Source: Pandoraea eparura | GTDB lineage: Bacteria; Pseudomonadota; Gammaproteobacteria; Burkholderiales; Burkholderiaceae | NCBI RefSeq assembly: GCF_902459725.1 | Contig: NZ_CABPSH010000012.1 | Location: 1 to 64,000, forward strand | Length of the DNA stretch: 64,000 nucleotides | Direction: 5' to 3' | Shown: piece after piece, positions 1 through 8,019 of the stretch | Layout of the letters: the number at the start of each line of letters is the position of its first letter | Position numbering within the stretch: position 1 is the first letter of the stretch | Made by a program: the position numbers and the translations under genes | The notes under the pieces: model-generated | Seen by the model: the letters and a program-made list of their open reading frames with translations, nothing else | What the model was told of the DNA's origin: nothing | The model's database searches: none

Positions 1-1
1 C

Positions 2-1633
2 GACGCCGCCCAAGCCGCAAACGCGGCCCACACCGACGCGCGCGCCGACGGCGGCCCGCGTCTCGCGCAATCGACGCGCGGCATGGTCACCAGTCCGCAT
101 GCGCTCGCGAGCGAGGCGGGGCTCGACGTCCTTCGCGCGGGCGGCAACGCCATCGAAGCCGCGATTGCCATCGGCGCCGTGCTGAGCGTGACGTATCCGC
201 ATTTCACCGGCCTGGGCGGTGATGCCTTCATGGTCATCAGCGACCGGCACGGCAACGTGCGCACGCTGTCGGGCATTGGACAAGCCGCCGCGCAGGTGCC
301 TGCCTATCGCGGTGCCATCCCCGTGCGAGGTCCGCTGGCGGCGCTCACCACGGCGGCGACGGTCGCCATCTGGGACAAGGCATTCGAGATCAGTCGCCAG
401 CAATGGGGTGGGCAACAGTCGTGGTCCTCGTTGTTCTCGCGCGCCACCGAATATGCAGCGAACGGCTTTCCGGTCACGGCGTCGCAACACTTCTGGCAGA
501 CGTTCCGTGCGGGCGAGCTGGCCGGCTGGGAAGGATTTGCCTCGGTCTTCATGCCGAATGGCCGCATTCCGCAGCCGGGCGAGCGCTTTTATCAACCCGC
601 GTTGGCGCGCAGCCTCGATCGTATCGCCACCCACGGCGGGCGCGAGTTCTACGAAGGCGATCTGGCCGGTCGCATCGCGGCGGGTCTGAAGCAAGTCGGC
701 TCACCGCTGCGCGCCGACGATTTGTCGAGGGCGCAGGCGCGCGAGGAAGTGCCGCTGCGCGTGGCGTATCGCGACGGTGAGTTGCTCGGGCTGCGTCCGC
801 CGACGCAGGGGGTAACCACGCTGGAGATCATGGGCATTCTCGATCGCTTCGATCTGAAGTCGATGCCCGAGGGCAGCGCCGACTACTACCACGTGCTGGT
901 CGAGGCGGTGAAGCTCGCATTCATCGACCGCAATCGCTATGTCGCCGATCCCGATTTCGTCGATGTCCCGGTGGATCGCCTGTTGGCGAGCGCGCATCTC
1001 GACGCGCACGCCCGCAGCATCCGCATGGATCGCGCCATGCCGTGGCCGCACGTGTTCAAGACCGGCGACACGGTGTACATCGGCGCGGCGGACGCCCAGG
1101 GCAACTGCGTGAGCATGTTGCAGACAGTCTACTTCGACTGGGGCAGCGGCGTGGTGCTCGGGGACACCGGTGTGCTGTGGCACAACCGGGGGGCATCGTT
1201 CAGTCTCGATGCCCGGAGCCCGAACGTGCTGCGCGGTGGCAAGCGTCCGTTCCATACGCTCAATCCAGGGATGTACCTCAAGCAGGGCCGCCCGCAACTG
1301 CTCTACGGCACGCAAGGCGCCGACGGGCAACCGCAGACGTTGGCCGCCGTGCTCACCCGCCTGATCGATTACGAGATGGATCCGCTCACCGCGCTGGGAC
1401 GGCCGCGCTTCCTGCTCGGCAGGACCTTCTCCGACGGCCGCGACAGCCTCAAGCTCGAACAGGACGCCGGCGCCGGGGTGTTCGCGGCATTGGCGGCGCG
1501 TGGGCATGAGATGAGCGAGCTGCCGCCGCAGAGCCAGTTGGCGGGGCATCCCGGCGCGATTCGCCTTGGGGCGCAGGGGCAAATGAGCGGTGCGCATGAC
1601 CCCCGCAGCGACGGCCGGGCACTGGGGCTTTGA
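2..1633 (+). CDS. gamma-glutamyltransferase-fold amidohydrolase, probably oxamate amidohydrolase (5' truncated)
   Basis: The frame is open to the left edge, so the N-terminus is missing; 543 residues are visible. The N-terminal part carries the family signature (SPHALASEAG, RAGGNAIEAA, GLGGDAF). The Ntn-hydrolase nucleophile is expected at the Thr of GDTVYIG (codon 1070-1072), where the precursor would self-cleave into two chains. The family includes gamma-glutamyltranspeptidases and HpxW, the oxamate amidohydrolase of allantoin breakdown. The phrases VTYPHF and GGDAFM resemble my memory of HpxW, and the nearby allE supports a purine-catabolic role; this assignment is inference. A LysR gene starts 60 bases downstream on the same strand. 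An ordinary gamma-glutamyltransferase remains possible. Confidence 0.8.
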   Translation, partial: DAAQAANAAHTDARADGGPRLAQSTRGMVTSPHALASEAGLDVLRAGGNAIEAAIAIGAVLSVTYPHFTGLGGDAFMVISDRHGNVRTLSGIGQAAAQVPAYRGAIPVRGPLAALTTAATVAIWDKAFEISRQQWGGQQSWSSLFSRATEYAANGFPVTASQHFWQTFRAGELAGWEGFASVFMPNGRIPQPGERFYQPALARSLDRIATHGGREFYEGDLAGRIAAGLKQVGSPLRADDLSRAQAREEVPLRVAYRDGELLGLRPPTQGVTTLEIMGILDRFDLKSMPEGSADYYHVLVEAVKLAFIDRNRYVADPDFVDVPVDRLLASAHLDAHARSIRMDRAMPWPHVFKTGDTVYIGAADAQGNCVSMLQTVYFDWGSGVVLGDTGVLWHNRGASFSLDARSPNVLRGGKRPFHTLNPGMYLKQGRPQLLYGTQGADGQPQTLAAVLTRLIDYEMDPLTALGRPRFLLGRTFSDGRDSLKLEQDAGAGVFAALAARGHEMSELPPQSQLAGHPGAIRLGAQGQMSGAHDPRSDGRALGL

Positions 1634-1692
1634 CGGTCGGTTGTCGCGCGTGATACAAGTGCTGACATCCATTGGCAATGTAAATACTTCAC

Positions 1693-2583
1693 ATGGCTGG
1701 CAGTGCAAAATCGAATCGCCCGCTCTTCGATCTGGATCTGCTGCGCGCGATCATCATGGTGGCCGATTGCGGCAGCTTCACGACGGCGGCAGCCCGCCTG
1801 CATTCGACACAATCCACCGTGAGCCAGAAGGTGCGGCGTCTCGAAGACCTGGTCGGGCACAAGTTGCTAGAGCGCGGCAATCGCGACATCCATGCCACCG
1901 ATGCAGGCGAACGTCTGCTCGGTCATGCGCGTCAGATGCTCGCACTCAACGACCAGATGTTCGAGGCGCTCTCGGGGGCGGTGGTGGTCGTGACGGTGCG
2001 GCTGGGCGTGCCGGAGGATTTCGCGACGGGCGCCACGACGCAGGTCCTCGCCCGTTTCAACCGCCAGTATCCGCAGGTCAAGCTCGAAGTCATGAGTGGC
2101 CTGAGCCGTGATCTGCTCGCCAGCTACGATCGTGGCGAACTCGATCTCGTGCTGGTCAAGCAGCGTCGCGGCAGTCGCGAATCGGTGGCGAGCCGCCCCG
2201 AGAAACTGGCGTGGATCGACAGCGCAGCGCATCCGTCGTTCGGATGCGATCCGGTGCCGCTCGTGACGTTTCCTGCGCGCGGGTTATATCGCGACGACAT
2301 GATTCAGGCGCTCGAGACGATGGGGCGCGACTGGCGCATCAGTTTCACCAGTTCCAGCCTGAGCGGCATTCAGGGGGCGGTGGCCGACGGGATGGGCATC
2401 AGTCTGGTGCCACCGCGCGCCGTGCTGCCGCGGCATGCGGTGCTTGGCCGGGCGCAAGGGCTGCCGGTCGTGGACGCCTTCGAGCTGGCGATCTTTCACC
2501 GGCCGGCGGCGGACGCCATGGTGATGGCGCTTGCCAAAGTGCTCGTGGGGATGCTGGCGGCGAAGCCGCGCGCGACGAAGTGA
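1693..2583 (+). CDS. LysR-family transcriptional regulator
   Basis: This 296-residue protein has the standard LysR length. A winged helix-turn-helix lies at about residues 15-75 (LDLLRAIIMVADCGSFTTAA, then STQSTVSQKVRRLE), followed by a substrate-binding domain. It sits 60 bases after the gamma-glutamyltransferase-fold gene on the same strand and converges on allE, so it probably controls one or both; the effector cannot be read from sequence. No clear Shine-Dalgarno is visible just upstream of the chosen ATG. Confidence 0.9.
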   Translation: MAGSAKSNRPLFDLDLLRAIIMVADCGSFTTAAARLHSTQSTVSQKVRRLEDLVGHKLLERGNRDIHATDAGERLLGHARQMLALNDQMFEALSGAVVVVTVRLGVPEDFATGATTQVLARFNRQYPQVKLEVMSGLSRDLLASYDRGELDLVLVKQRRGSRESVASRPEKLAWIDSAAHPSFGCDPVPLVTFPARGLYRDDMIQALETMGRDWRISFTSSSLSGIQGAVADGMGISLVPPRAVLPRHAVLGRAQGLPVVDAFELAIFHRPAADAMVMALAKVLVGMLAAKPRATK

Positions 2584-2691
2584 GCGACGCACGCGGAGAT
2601 ACGTGAAGGCGATGCGTGCGGGGGATGCGCGCTAACGGGCGCGCAACCGAGACGCCGACTTCGGCGCTTGTTCCAGCACCTGCTACGGCAC

Positions 2692-3531
2692 CTATTTCAG
2701 CTGGGCGCCCAGCGTCAGGTTCATGTGACGGTTCACGTCCTTGTACAGCAAGTAACGGAACGGGCCGGGGCCGCCTGCGTAGCAGGCCTGCGGGCAGAAG
2801 GCGCGCAGCCACATGAAGTCACCGGCCTCGACTTCCACCCAATCCTGATTCAGGCGATAGACGGCTTTGCCCTCGAGCACATACAAGCCGTGCTCCATCA
2901 CGTGGGTTTCCGCGAACGGAATCACGCCGCCGGGTTGGAACGTCACGATGTTCACATGCATGTCGTGGCGCATGTCCTGGATGTCGACGAAGCGCGTCGT
3001 CACCCAGCGGCCGTCCGTGCCCGGCATCGGAATCGGTTCGACGTCCTGCTCGTTCTTCACGAACGGCTCGGGTGCCGGCAAGCCCGCCACGGCTTGATAG
3101 TGCTTGCGAATCCAGTGGAAGCGGGCGGGGCTCTGGCTGTGGTTGCGCACTTGCCAGTCGGTCGCGGGCGGAAGGAATGCATAGCCGCCCGGGGTGAGGC
3201 GGTTTGCCTTGCCCTCGATCGTCACCGTGATCTCCCCTTCGACGACGAACAGCACGCCCTCGGCCTTCTCGTCCTGCTCGGGCTTGTCACTGCCGCCGCC
3301 GGCACCGACTTCCATGATGTATTGCGCGAACGTCTCGGCGAAGCCCGAAAGCGGACGGGCCAGCACCCACAGACGCGTGTTGTCCCAGAACGGCAGATGG
3401 CTCGTGACGATGTCGCGCATCACGCCCTTGGGAATGACGGCATACGCCTCGGTGAACATGGCGCGGTCGGTGAGCAGCTCCGTTTGGCCCGGATGCCCGC
3501 CCTGCGGCGCGTAATACGTAGTCTTCGACAT
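2692..3531 (-). CDS. allE: (S)-ureidoglycine aminohydrolase
   Basis: A 279-residue bicupin protein. AllE (YlbA in E. coli, about 260 residues) converts (S)-ureidoglycine to (S)-ureidoglycolate plus ammonia after allantoate hydrolysis and needs Mn. The N-terminal cupin has GVLFVVEGEITV and the C-terminal cupin has the metal-site motif PFAETHVMEHGLYVLEG with conserved His and Glu. The start MSKTTYYA is chosen because a GGAG lies eight bases upstream; a longer open frame to 3618 has no such site and its extra residues are not family-like. The hpxW-like gene across the convergent gap suggests a shared purine-degradation role. Confidence 0.88.
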   Translation of the reverse strand: MSKTTYYAPQGGHPGQTELLTDRAMFTEAYAVIPKGVMRDIVTSHLPFWDNTRLWVLARPLSGFAETFAQYIMEVGAGGGSDKPEQDEKAEGVLFVVEGEITVTIEGKANRLTPGGYAFLPPATDWQVRNHSQSPARFHWIRKHYQAVAGLPAPEPFVKNEQDVEPIPMPGTDGRWVTTRFVDIQDMRHDMHVNIVTFQPGGVIPFAETHVMEHGLYVLEGKAVYRLNQDWVEVEAGDFMWLRAFCPQACYAGGPGPFRYLLYKDVNRHMNLTLGAQLK

Positions 3532-3678
3532 GATTGATGGCTCCTGTGTCGATCGGGTCGCGGAGTTTCGTGGGGGCGAAACCATCGGGAAAGATGCACA
3601 AGATAGCGAACCGGCCATCCATCGACAAATTAAATATCGAAATGCGTGGCATTCGTTTTTTGAATGGAAGCCGGACGC

Positions 3679-4221
3679 TCAGGGCACGACCAGGCGCATC
3701 GGCCAGCGCAAGCGGCCGAGCACGTTGGCATCGCGGTCCGTGACGATGGCGTCGATGGTCAGTGCGGCCGTGCCACTGCCCACGACATCGGCTTGCCAAA
3801 AGGCGTCCGGGGCGTCGCGCGTGACGGGCGTCTGTAGTGAACCAGACTGCGGCGCGTAGCGCGTGGCGTGCTCACGCAAGTGCAATTGCAGGCCGCTCAG
3901 CGTTGTCTCGTCATTGAGGGATAGCTGGAGCAGCACGGCGTGTTCGCCACGCATGGCGAGCGGCGTCCAGCGCAGGCGCAAACCGTCGCCGGTGCGAACG
4001 GCGACACGCCATGGCGCCGCGTTGACGCCATCGAGTGCAGCGCTATCCGGCGCGAGTCCATAGCAGTCGTGGGCGTCGACGCTCACGGGCACGTCGGTCG
4101 CTTTGGCGGCGTCAGCCGCGTCGGGGTGCCGGTCGAGCAGTGTCACCGTATCGATGACCAGCAGGATGTCGATGATCGCGCGGCGTTCGCCGTCGCCGTC
4201 GGAAGTGTGTGCGTCGGACAT
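3679..4221 (-). CDS. PixA/AidA-family inclusion body protein
   Basis: A 180-residue protein resembling the PixA/AidA family, named for the methionine-rich crystalline inclusion protein of Xenorhabdus and the AidA protein of Ralstonia and Burkholderia. The family start motif is visible as IIDILLVIDTVTLLDRHPDA, and the rest is predicted beta-rich. The ATG at 4221 is preferred: AAGGA lies six bases upstream, whereas the same AAGGA abuts the alternative ATG at 4227. It follows a second family member on the same strand after 79 bases, so the two are probably co-transcribed. Function is unknown; in other species the family is linked to quorum sensing or stationary phase. Confidence 0.75.
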   Translation of the reverse strand: MSDAHTSDGDGERRAIIDILLVIDTVTLLDRHPDAADAAKATDVPVSVDAHDCYGLAPDSAALDGVNAAPWRVAVRTGDGLRLRWTPLAMRGEHAVLLQLSLNDETTLSGLQLHLREHATRYAPQSGSLQTPVTRDAPDAFWQADVVGSGTAALTIDAIVTDRDANVLGRLRWPMRLVVP

Positions 4222-4300
4222 GGGCATTCCTTGCCGTGGGCCGGAGCGGCCGCGATCGGGCGCCCGTGCTGGCGCGTCGTGGGTCGCGGCCCGGCGTTCG

Positions 4301-4804
4301 TCAATGGTTGCGAATGGTAATGAACGGGTCCCACTGGTAGCAGCCGCACAGATTGCCGCTGCGATCGAGGATCATGAACTGGAAGTGATAGGTGACGCGT
4401 CCGGTCTTGAGCGTCTCGCACGACCAGAAGTAGTTCGAACACGTTTGCTTCTTCGGATGCGTCGGATCGGGCGGATTCGGCACCGGGATCGTGACCTCCG
4501 CTTCACGCGGCGAGGGTGGCGAGATCAGGTCGTTGCCCTGGTTGCCGATGAACTTGTAGAAGATGCACGATTGCTCGAAGCCGAGCGACAGGGAGCATTC
4601 GCGCCAGCGAATGACGTCCCCGACCGTGGCGGCGACGTCCAGCTCGCCGCCTGCCTGTCCGCTCACCACATTGCCCTGCGCTACGATCATGAAGACGTGT
4701 TTGAAGTCGATGACTGGCGGATTCGCCATGCTGGAGTTCTTGCCATACCGGTCGACGATCGTCTTGGTGTCGATGCTGACCAGCACATCGGTAATTTGCG
4801 ACAT
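4301..4804 (-). CDS. PixA/AidA-family inclusion body protein
   Basis: A 167-residue protein of the same family as its downstream neighbour, with the more canonical N-terminus SQITDVLVSIDTKTIVDRYG. Central and C-terminal motifs typical of the family include VIDFKHVFMIV, GDVIRWRE and YQWDPFITI. Several Cys residues (TCSNYFWSC, NLCGC) are unusual for a cytoplasmic inclusion protein. The start is set by GGAG eight bases upstream of the ATG. It is the first gene of the pair; upstream lies a gene-free stretch with a 9-bp tandem array. No biochemical role is established from the sequence. Confidence 0.8.
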   Translation of the reverse strand: MSQITDVLVSIDTKTIVDRYGKNSSMANPPVIDFKHVFMIVAQGNVVSGQAGGELDVAATVGDVIRWRECSLSLGFEQSCIFYKFIGNQGNDLISPPSPREAEVTIPVPNPPDPTHPKKQTCSNYFWSCETLKTGRVTYHFQFMILDRSGNLCGCYQWDPFITIRNH

Positions 4805-5228
4805 GTGTTTCTCCACGAAAGGCTGAGTTGAATGCCGTCCATCGGGCGATGGCGGTCTGCGAGCCAGCGGCCTGTGGGCCGCGCGCGAAACGCGGGAACG
4901 CGCTTCACCGATGGAGCCTAGAAACGGCGGAGGCAATGTTCAACCTCGCGAGGGGTGCGCCTTATGAGTGACATTTGCTGACCGAGCGGCGCCGCAACTG
5001 GCGTTGCGCGGCGCAGCGCGTGCGCACCAATCGCCGAATTGGAGCGGTACGACCAGAAATCATCGCGCGCGATCGCGAGGCGTGGGAGGCGTGGGGACGT
5101 GAGGGACGTGAGGGACGTGGGGGACGTGGGGGACGTGAGGGACGTGCGCGAGGCGACACCATCGGAAAAGTGCGGGCCGGTCGTGCGAACGACGCCGGCC
5201 TGGAAGCGGCGAGACGATCCGGCGGTGC
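4805..5228. other. gene-free interval between gntR and the PixA pair
   Basis: About 420 bases without a convincing gene. Short frames here are low complexity and lack start signals. The stretch holds the 5' region of the PixA/AidA pair and an array of six 9-bp units (5093-5146). No clear promoter could be assigned by eye. Confidence 0.5.
5093..5146. repeat. 9-bp tandem array, six units
   Basis: Six contiguous copies of RGGGACGTG (A or G at the first base), uninterrupted and in phase. It lies between the 3' end of gntR and the PixA/AidA genes. Copy number could vary between strains by slippage. Confidence 0.9.
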
Positions 5229-5882
5229 TTAGGTTAGCTTACGGCTGTGTTGCAGGCGTTCGAGCACATGAATGCTCAGCCTCGCCGTGTGGCTGCGCAT
5301 GGCGTTGTAGGCGGCTTCGGCATCGGCGGCGAGCACGGCCTCGACGACGCGCTCATGCTCGTCGAACGATACCGTGAAGCGTTCTTCGACATCGGCTTGC
5401 GCGGCGCGAAAGGGCGCCAGACGCTCGCGGTGACTGTCGATCAACGCCATCAACGTCTTGTTCTGCGTGCCTGCGCTCAGCAACTGATGGAACTCGCGGT
5501 TCAGGGCGAGGTAGCCCGCTTCGTCGCCCGCGTCCATGCACTGCTTGCTCTGCAGGTGAATCATCTCGAGCTGCTTCTTCTGCATCGCGCTCATGCGCTG
5601 GGCGCTCAGGCGGCAGCACAGGGCGTCGAGTTCGCACATCGCTTCGAGCATGTCGGACAGGTCGTCGACGCTGATGCTCGCGACGACGCCGCCCTTGTGC
5701 GGGGTGAGTTCAATGAGACCGCGTGCGTTGAGTTCGCGCAGCGCTTCGCGAATGGGCGTACGCGACGCCTTGAAGCGCTCGGCCAGCGCAACTTCCTCCA
5801 GCTTCTGTCCCGGCGGCAGGCGTCCGTCGATGATCTCGCCCGTCAACACCCGGCAGATTCGTGCGGCAATGGTTTCGGCCAT
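5229..5882 (-). CDS. GntR-family (FCD/FadR-VanR type) transcriptional regulator
   Basis: A 217-residue regulator. The winged helix-turn-helix at about residues 5-70 has the GntR signature (LPPGQKLEEVALAERF, SRTPIREALRELNARGLIEL). The all-helical FCD effector domain follows, with metal or ligand residues expected in NREFHQLL and the C-terminal AMRSHTARL. It reads away from the catabolic block on its right. The palindrome core GTATAC lies 45 bases upstream of its start and recurs before three other transcription units, which argues for autoregulation and local repression relieved by a pathway intermediate. The ligand is unknown. Confidence 0.92.
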   Translation of the reverse strand: MAETIAARICRVLTGEIIDGRLPPGQKLEEVALAERFKASRTPIREALRELNARGLIELTPHKGGVVASISVDDLSDMLEAMCELDALCCRLSAQRMSAMQKKQLEMIHLQSKQCMDAGDEAGYLALNREFHQLLSAGTQNKTLMALIDSHRERLAPFRAAQADVEERFTVSFDEHERVVEAVLAADAEAAYNAMRSHTARLSIHVLERLQHSRKLT

Positions 5883-5922
5883 GCTTGTCTATCTCGCTCC
5901 GTGGATGTGTCTTTCTGAACCG

Positions 5923-5935
5923 ATTGTATACATGG
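5923..5935. promoter_or_regulatory. putative GntR operator upstream of gntR
   Basis: ATTGTATACATGG carries the palindrome TGTATACA at 5925-5932. It lies about 45 bases upstream of the gntR start and matches sites at 6066-6076, 6812-6825 and 10999-11010. FadR/VanR-type GntR proteins commonly bind such dyads; the link to this regulator is inferred. Confidence 0.6.
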
Positions 5936-6065
5936 CGATTATACGAGTATTTTCCGTGGCGATTATGTCTGGAGGCGTCATTCGCGAGGGCATTCTCTGA
6001 TGGAAAGCACAGGGGGTTGGCGTTATTGCATCCAAAAATACGTTTTTGGATGCAATTTGCTGAGA

Positions 6066-6076
6066 TAGTATACATG
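6066..6076. promoter_or_regulatory. putative GntR operator upstream of the VOC gene
   Basis: TAGTATACATG, core GTATAC at 6068-6073, lies 62 bases before the VOC start and shares the right half-site ATACATG with the gntR and porin sites. Confidence 0.55.
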
Positions 6077-6135
6077 AGCGCTTGTCGGATGGTCCGACAA
6101 GCGTCGACACCTCAACTCGAAGGAGACATCTCATC

Positions 6136-6603
6136 ATGGCCAAACTGCGTCACATTGCGCTCTCGGTGCCCGATCCGTGGAAGGCGGCGGAGTTCTATAT
6201 GCAGGCGTTCGATTTCAAGAAAGTGGGCGAGACGGACTCGTCGCTCGCCCGGGGCGTTTATCTGTCGGATGGCGTCATCAACCTGGCGTTGCTCAACTAC
6301 AAGAACGATGAAGCCGCCGGCGATCGTGGCCGCGAGTATGTCGGGCTGCATCACATCGGCATCTGGGTCGAGGATGTCGCGACCACGCGAGCGAAGATCG
6401 AAGCTGCCGGGGGCCGCTACTACATGGGCGAAGTGCCGGTGAAGAGCAACATTTTCTATGAAGTGAAGTTCTTCGATCCGAATGGCGTGATCTTCGATGT
6501 GACCGCCCACGGCTGGGGAGGCGCCTCGAAGGACGGCACCGGCAAGGACAACGCGCCGGCGCTGCGTCACGAAGGGCTGCAAGCCGATCGCACGGGACTC
6601 TGA
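6136..6603 (+). CDS. VOC-superfamily (glyoxalase/dioxygenase) protein
   Basis: A 155-residue protein with two beta-alpha-beta-beta-beta modules. Likely metal ligands are His of LRHIALSV near the N-terminus, His in GLHHIGIWV, and an acidic residue in FFDPNGVIFDV. The family includes glyoxalase I, extradiol dioxygenases and epimerases, and the exact reaction cannot be assigned. The start follows AAGGAGA closely, and an upstream in-frame ATG at 6082 has no such site. It is the first gene rightward from the divergent gntR promoter region and has a putative GntR operator. Confidence 0.85.
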   Translation: MAKLRHIALSVPDPWKAAEFYMQAFDFKKVGETDSSLARGVYLSDGVINLALLNYKNDEAAGDRGREYVGLHHIGIWVEDVATTRAKIEAAGGRYYMGEVPVKSNIFYEVKFFDPNGVIFDVTAHGWGGASKDGTGKDNAPALRHEGLQADRTGL

Positions 6604-6751
6604 AATCGCACCGTTCGCGCGCGGCGTCACGCGCCACAACGCTTGCCTCTGCCCGCCGGACGCTTCGCGCCGGCGGCGGCCAGTCCGCACGGATCGCACG
6701 GTTCACACGTCAGCGACCATCCGGGGTAACCCGCTATAAAAAAATCGGACG

Positions 6752-6765
6752 TTTGTATAAACAAA
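6752..6765. promoter_or_regulatory. inverted repeat upstream of porin, possible second operator
   Basis: TTTGTATAAACAAA is a dyad of TTTGT and ACAAA with four bases between. It lies about 125 bases before the porin start and 47 bases upstream of a GTATAC site. It resembles an imperfect GntR half-site pair and could equally be an unrelated promoter element. Confidence 0.35.
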
Positions 6766-6811
6766 TAGCAGTAGAAATTCAATTTCTTTGCTATGTATAA
6801 TAATTCGACTG

Positions 6812-6825
6812 ATTGTATACATGTA
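6812..6825. promoter_or_regulatory. putative GntR operator upstream of porin
   Basis: ATTGTATACATGTA shares ten bases, ATTGTATACATG less one edge base, with the site before gntR. Its core is at 6815-6820, about 70 bases upstream of the porin start. Confidence 0.6.
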
Positions 6826-6888
6826 GCGCGGGCGGCAGACACCCAATCAGGGGCGCCGCGACGAAAACGAGAAAACTCAGGAGACAGC

Positions 6889-7938
6889 ATGAAGAAGCGA
6901 GTGTTGTGTGCATTGTTGCTGGGCGCAATGCAGAGCGGTGCGTACGCGCAATCCACCGGGGGCGTGACGCTTTCGGGGTACGTGGACATGAACATCGAGC
7001 AGTTGTGGGGATCGGGGGCCAATGGCGGCAAGGTCGCGCGGGTCTCGAGCGGCGGGCTGAACAACTCTCGCTTCAATCTGAGCGGGTTCGAGGACCTGGG
7101 CGGCGGCAACCGCGCATTCTTCACGTATGAGCCCATGTTCTCGGCCGCGAACGGCACGCAATCGGCGCAGGCGCGCCAGTCGTTCGTCGGCCTGAAGGGG
7201 GCGTGGGGCGAAGTGTCGCTGGGCCGTCAATTCACGCCGTCGTATTGGATCGCCGGCTACGCCGATCCGAGCTGGGCGGCGGACTTCAGTATGGTCAACA
7301 ACATGGAGTTCTTCTACGCGTCGTACCGCGTCGATAACTCCATTCAGTACAACACGCCACGCTGGCATGGGCTGATGGGCCGCTTCATGGCCACGACCGG
7401 TGTCGGCGATGGCACGCGCTCGGGCCGCTTCTATTCAGCCGGCCTCGATTACCGCAACGGCGGCATCTTCCTGGGCGCCGTCAGCGAGTTGCAATACACG
7501 CGCGACATCTACTCGTCGAGCCAGATCCACTCGTCGCGCGACAACTACTTCTCGGCCACCTACAAGTTCGGCAGCGTCGAGCCGACCCTGATCTATCACA
7601 CGTACAACGGCTACTACGCGTACCCGCCGTATGTCGCATTCAACGTGCGCGGCTGGGACATTCAGGCCGGTGTGCGGTATGCGCTGACCGACCGTCATCG
7701 CTTCTACGCGAGCTTTGTCCATCGCCAGGACGACGACAACAAGGCGCTCTCGAACGGCAACGGCTTCGTGATCGGTTACATGTACGGCCTGTCCAAGCGC
7801 ACCACGCTTTACGCCACCTATGCCCGCGTACAGCACAGCAACAACACGTCGGTGCATTACCCGGTGACGTTCCAGGTCACGCCGACCGGCACGCAGAACC
7901 CGTCGGGCGTGCAGTTCGGCATCCGCCACGCGTTCTGA
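6889..7938 (+). CDS. general-diffusion porin, Burkholderia type
   Basis: A 349-residue outer-membrane porin of the Gram-negative porin 4 group. The signal peptide is KKRVLCALLLGAMQSGAYAQ with cleavage after AYA. It is followed by beta-barrel sequence rich in aromatic and glycine residues (GFEDLGGGNRAFF, FVGLKGAWGEVSLGRQF) and ends with the terminal Phe of RHAF needed for barrel insertion. The ATG at 6889 follows CAGGAGACAGC; an upstream in-frame ATG at 6793 lacks signal-peptide character. A GTATAC operator upstream suggests GntR control and uptake of the same substrate. Confidence 0.92.
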   Translation: MKKRVLCALLLGAMQSGAYAQSTGGVTLSGYVDMNIEQLWGSGANGGKVARVSSGGLNNSRFNLSGFEDLGGGNRAFFTYEPMFSAANGTQSAQARQSFVGLKGAWGEVSLGRQFTPSYWIAGYADPSWAADFSMVNNMEFFYASYRVDNSIQYNTPRWHGLMGRFMATTGVGDGTRSGRFYSAGLDYRNGGIFLGAVSELQYTRDIYSSSQIHSSRDNYFSATYKFGSVEPTLIYHTYNGYYAYPPYVAFNVRGWDIQAGVRYALTDRHRFYASFVHRQDDDNKALSNGNGFVIGYMYGLSKRTTLYATYARVQHSNNTSVHYPVTFQVTPTGTQNPSGVQFGIRHAF

Positions 7939-8019
7939 CGCGTTCGGATCAGTGATATCACGCCGCCAGCGCCTGACTGACGCGCCGGCGGGACGATTTT
8001 TGAGACGAAGGAGGAAGAC

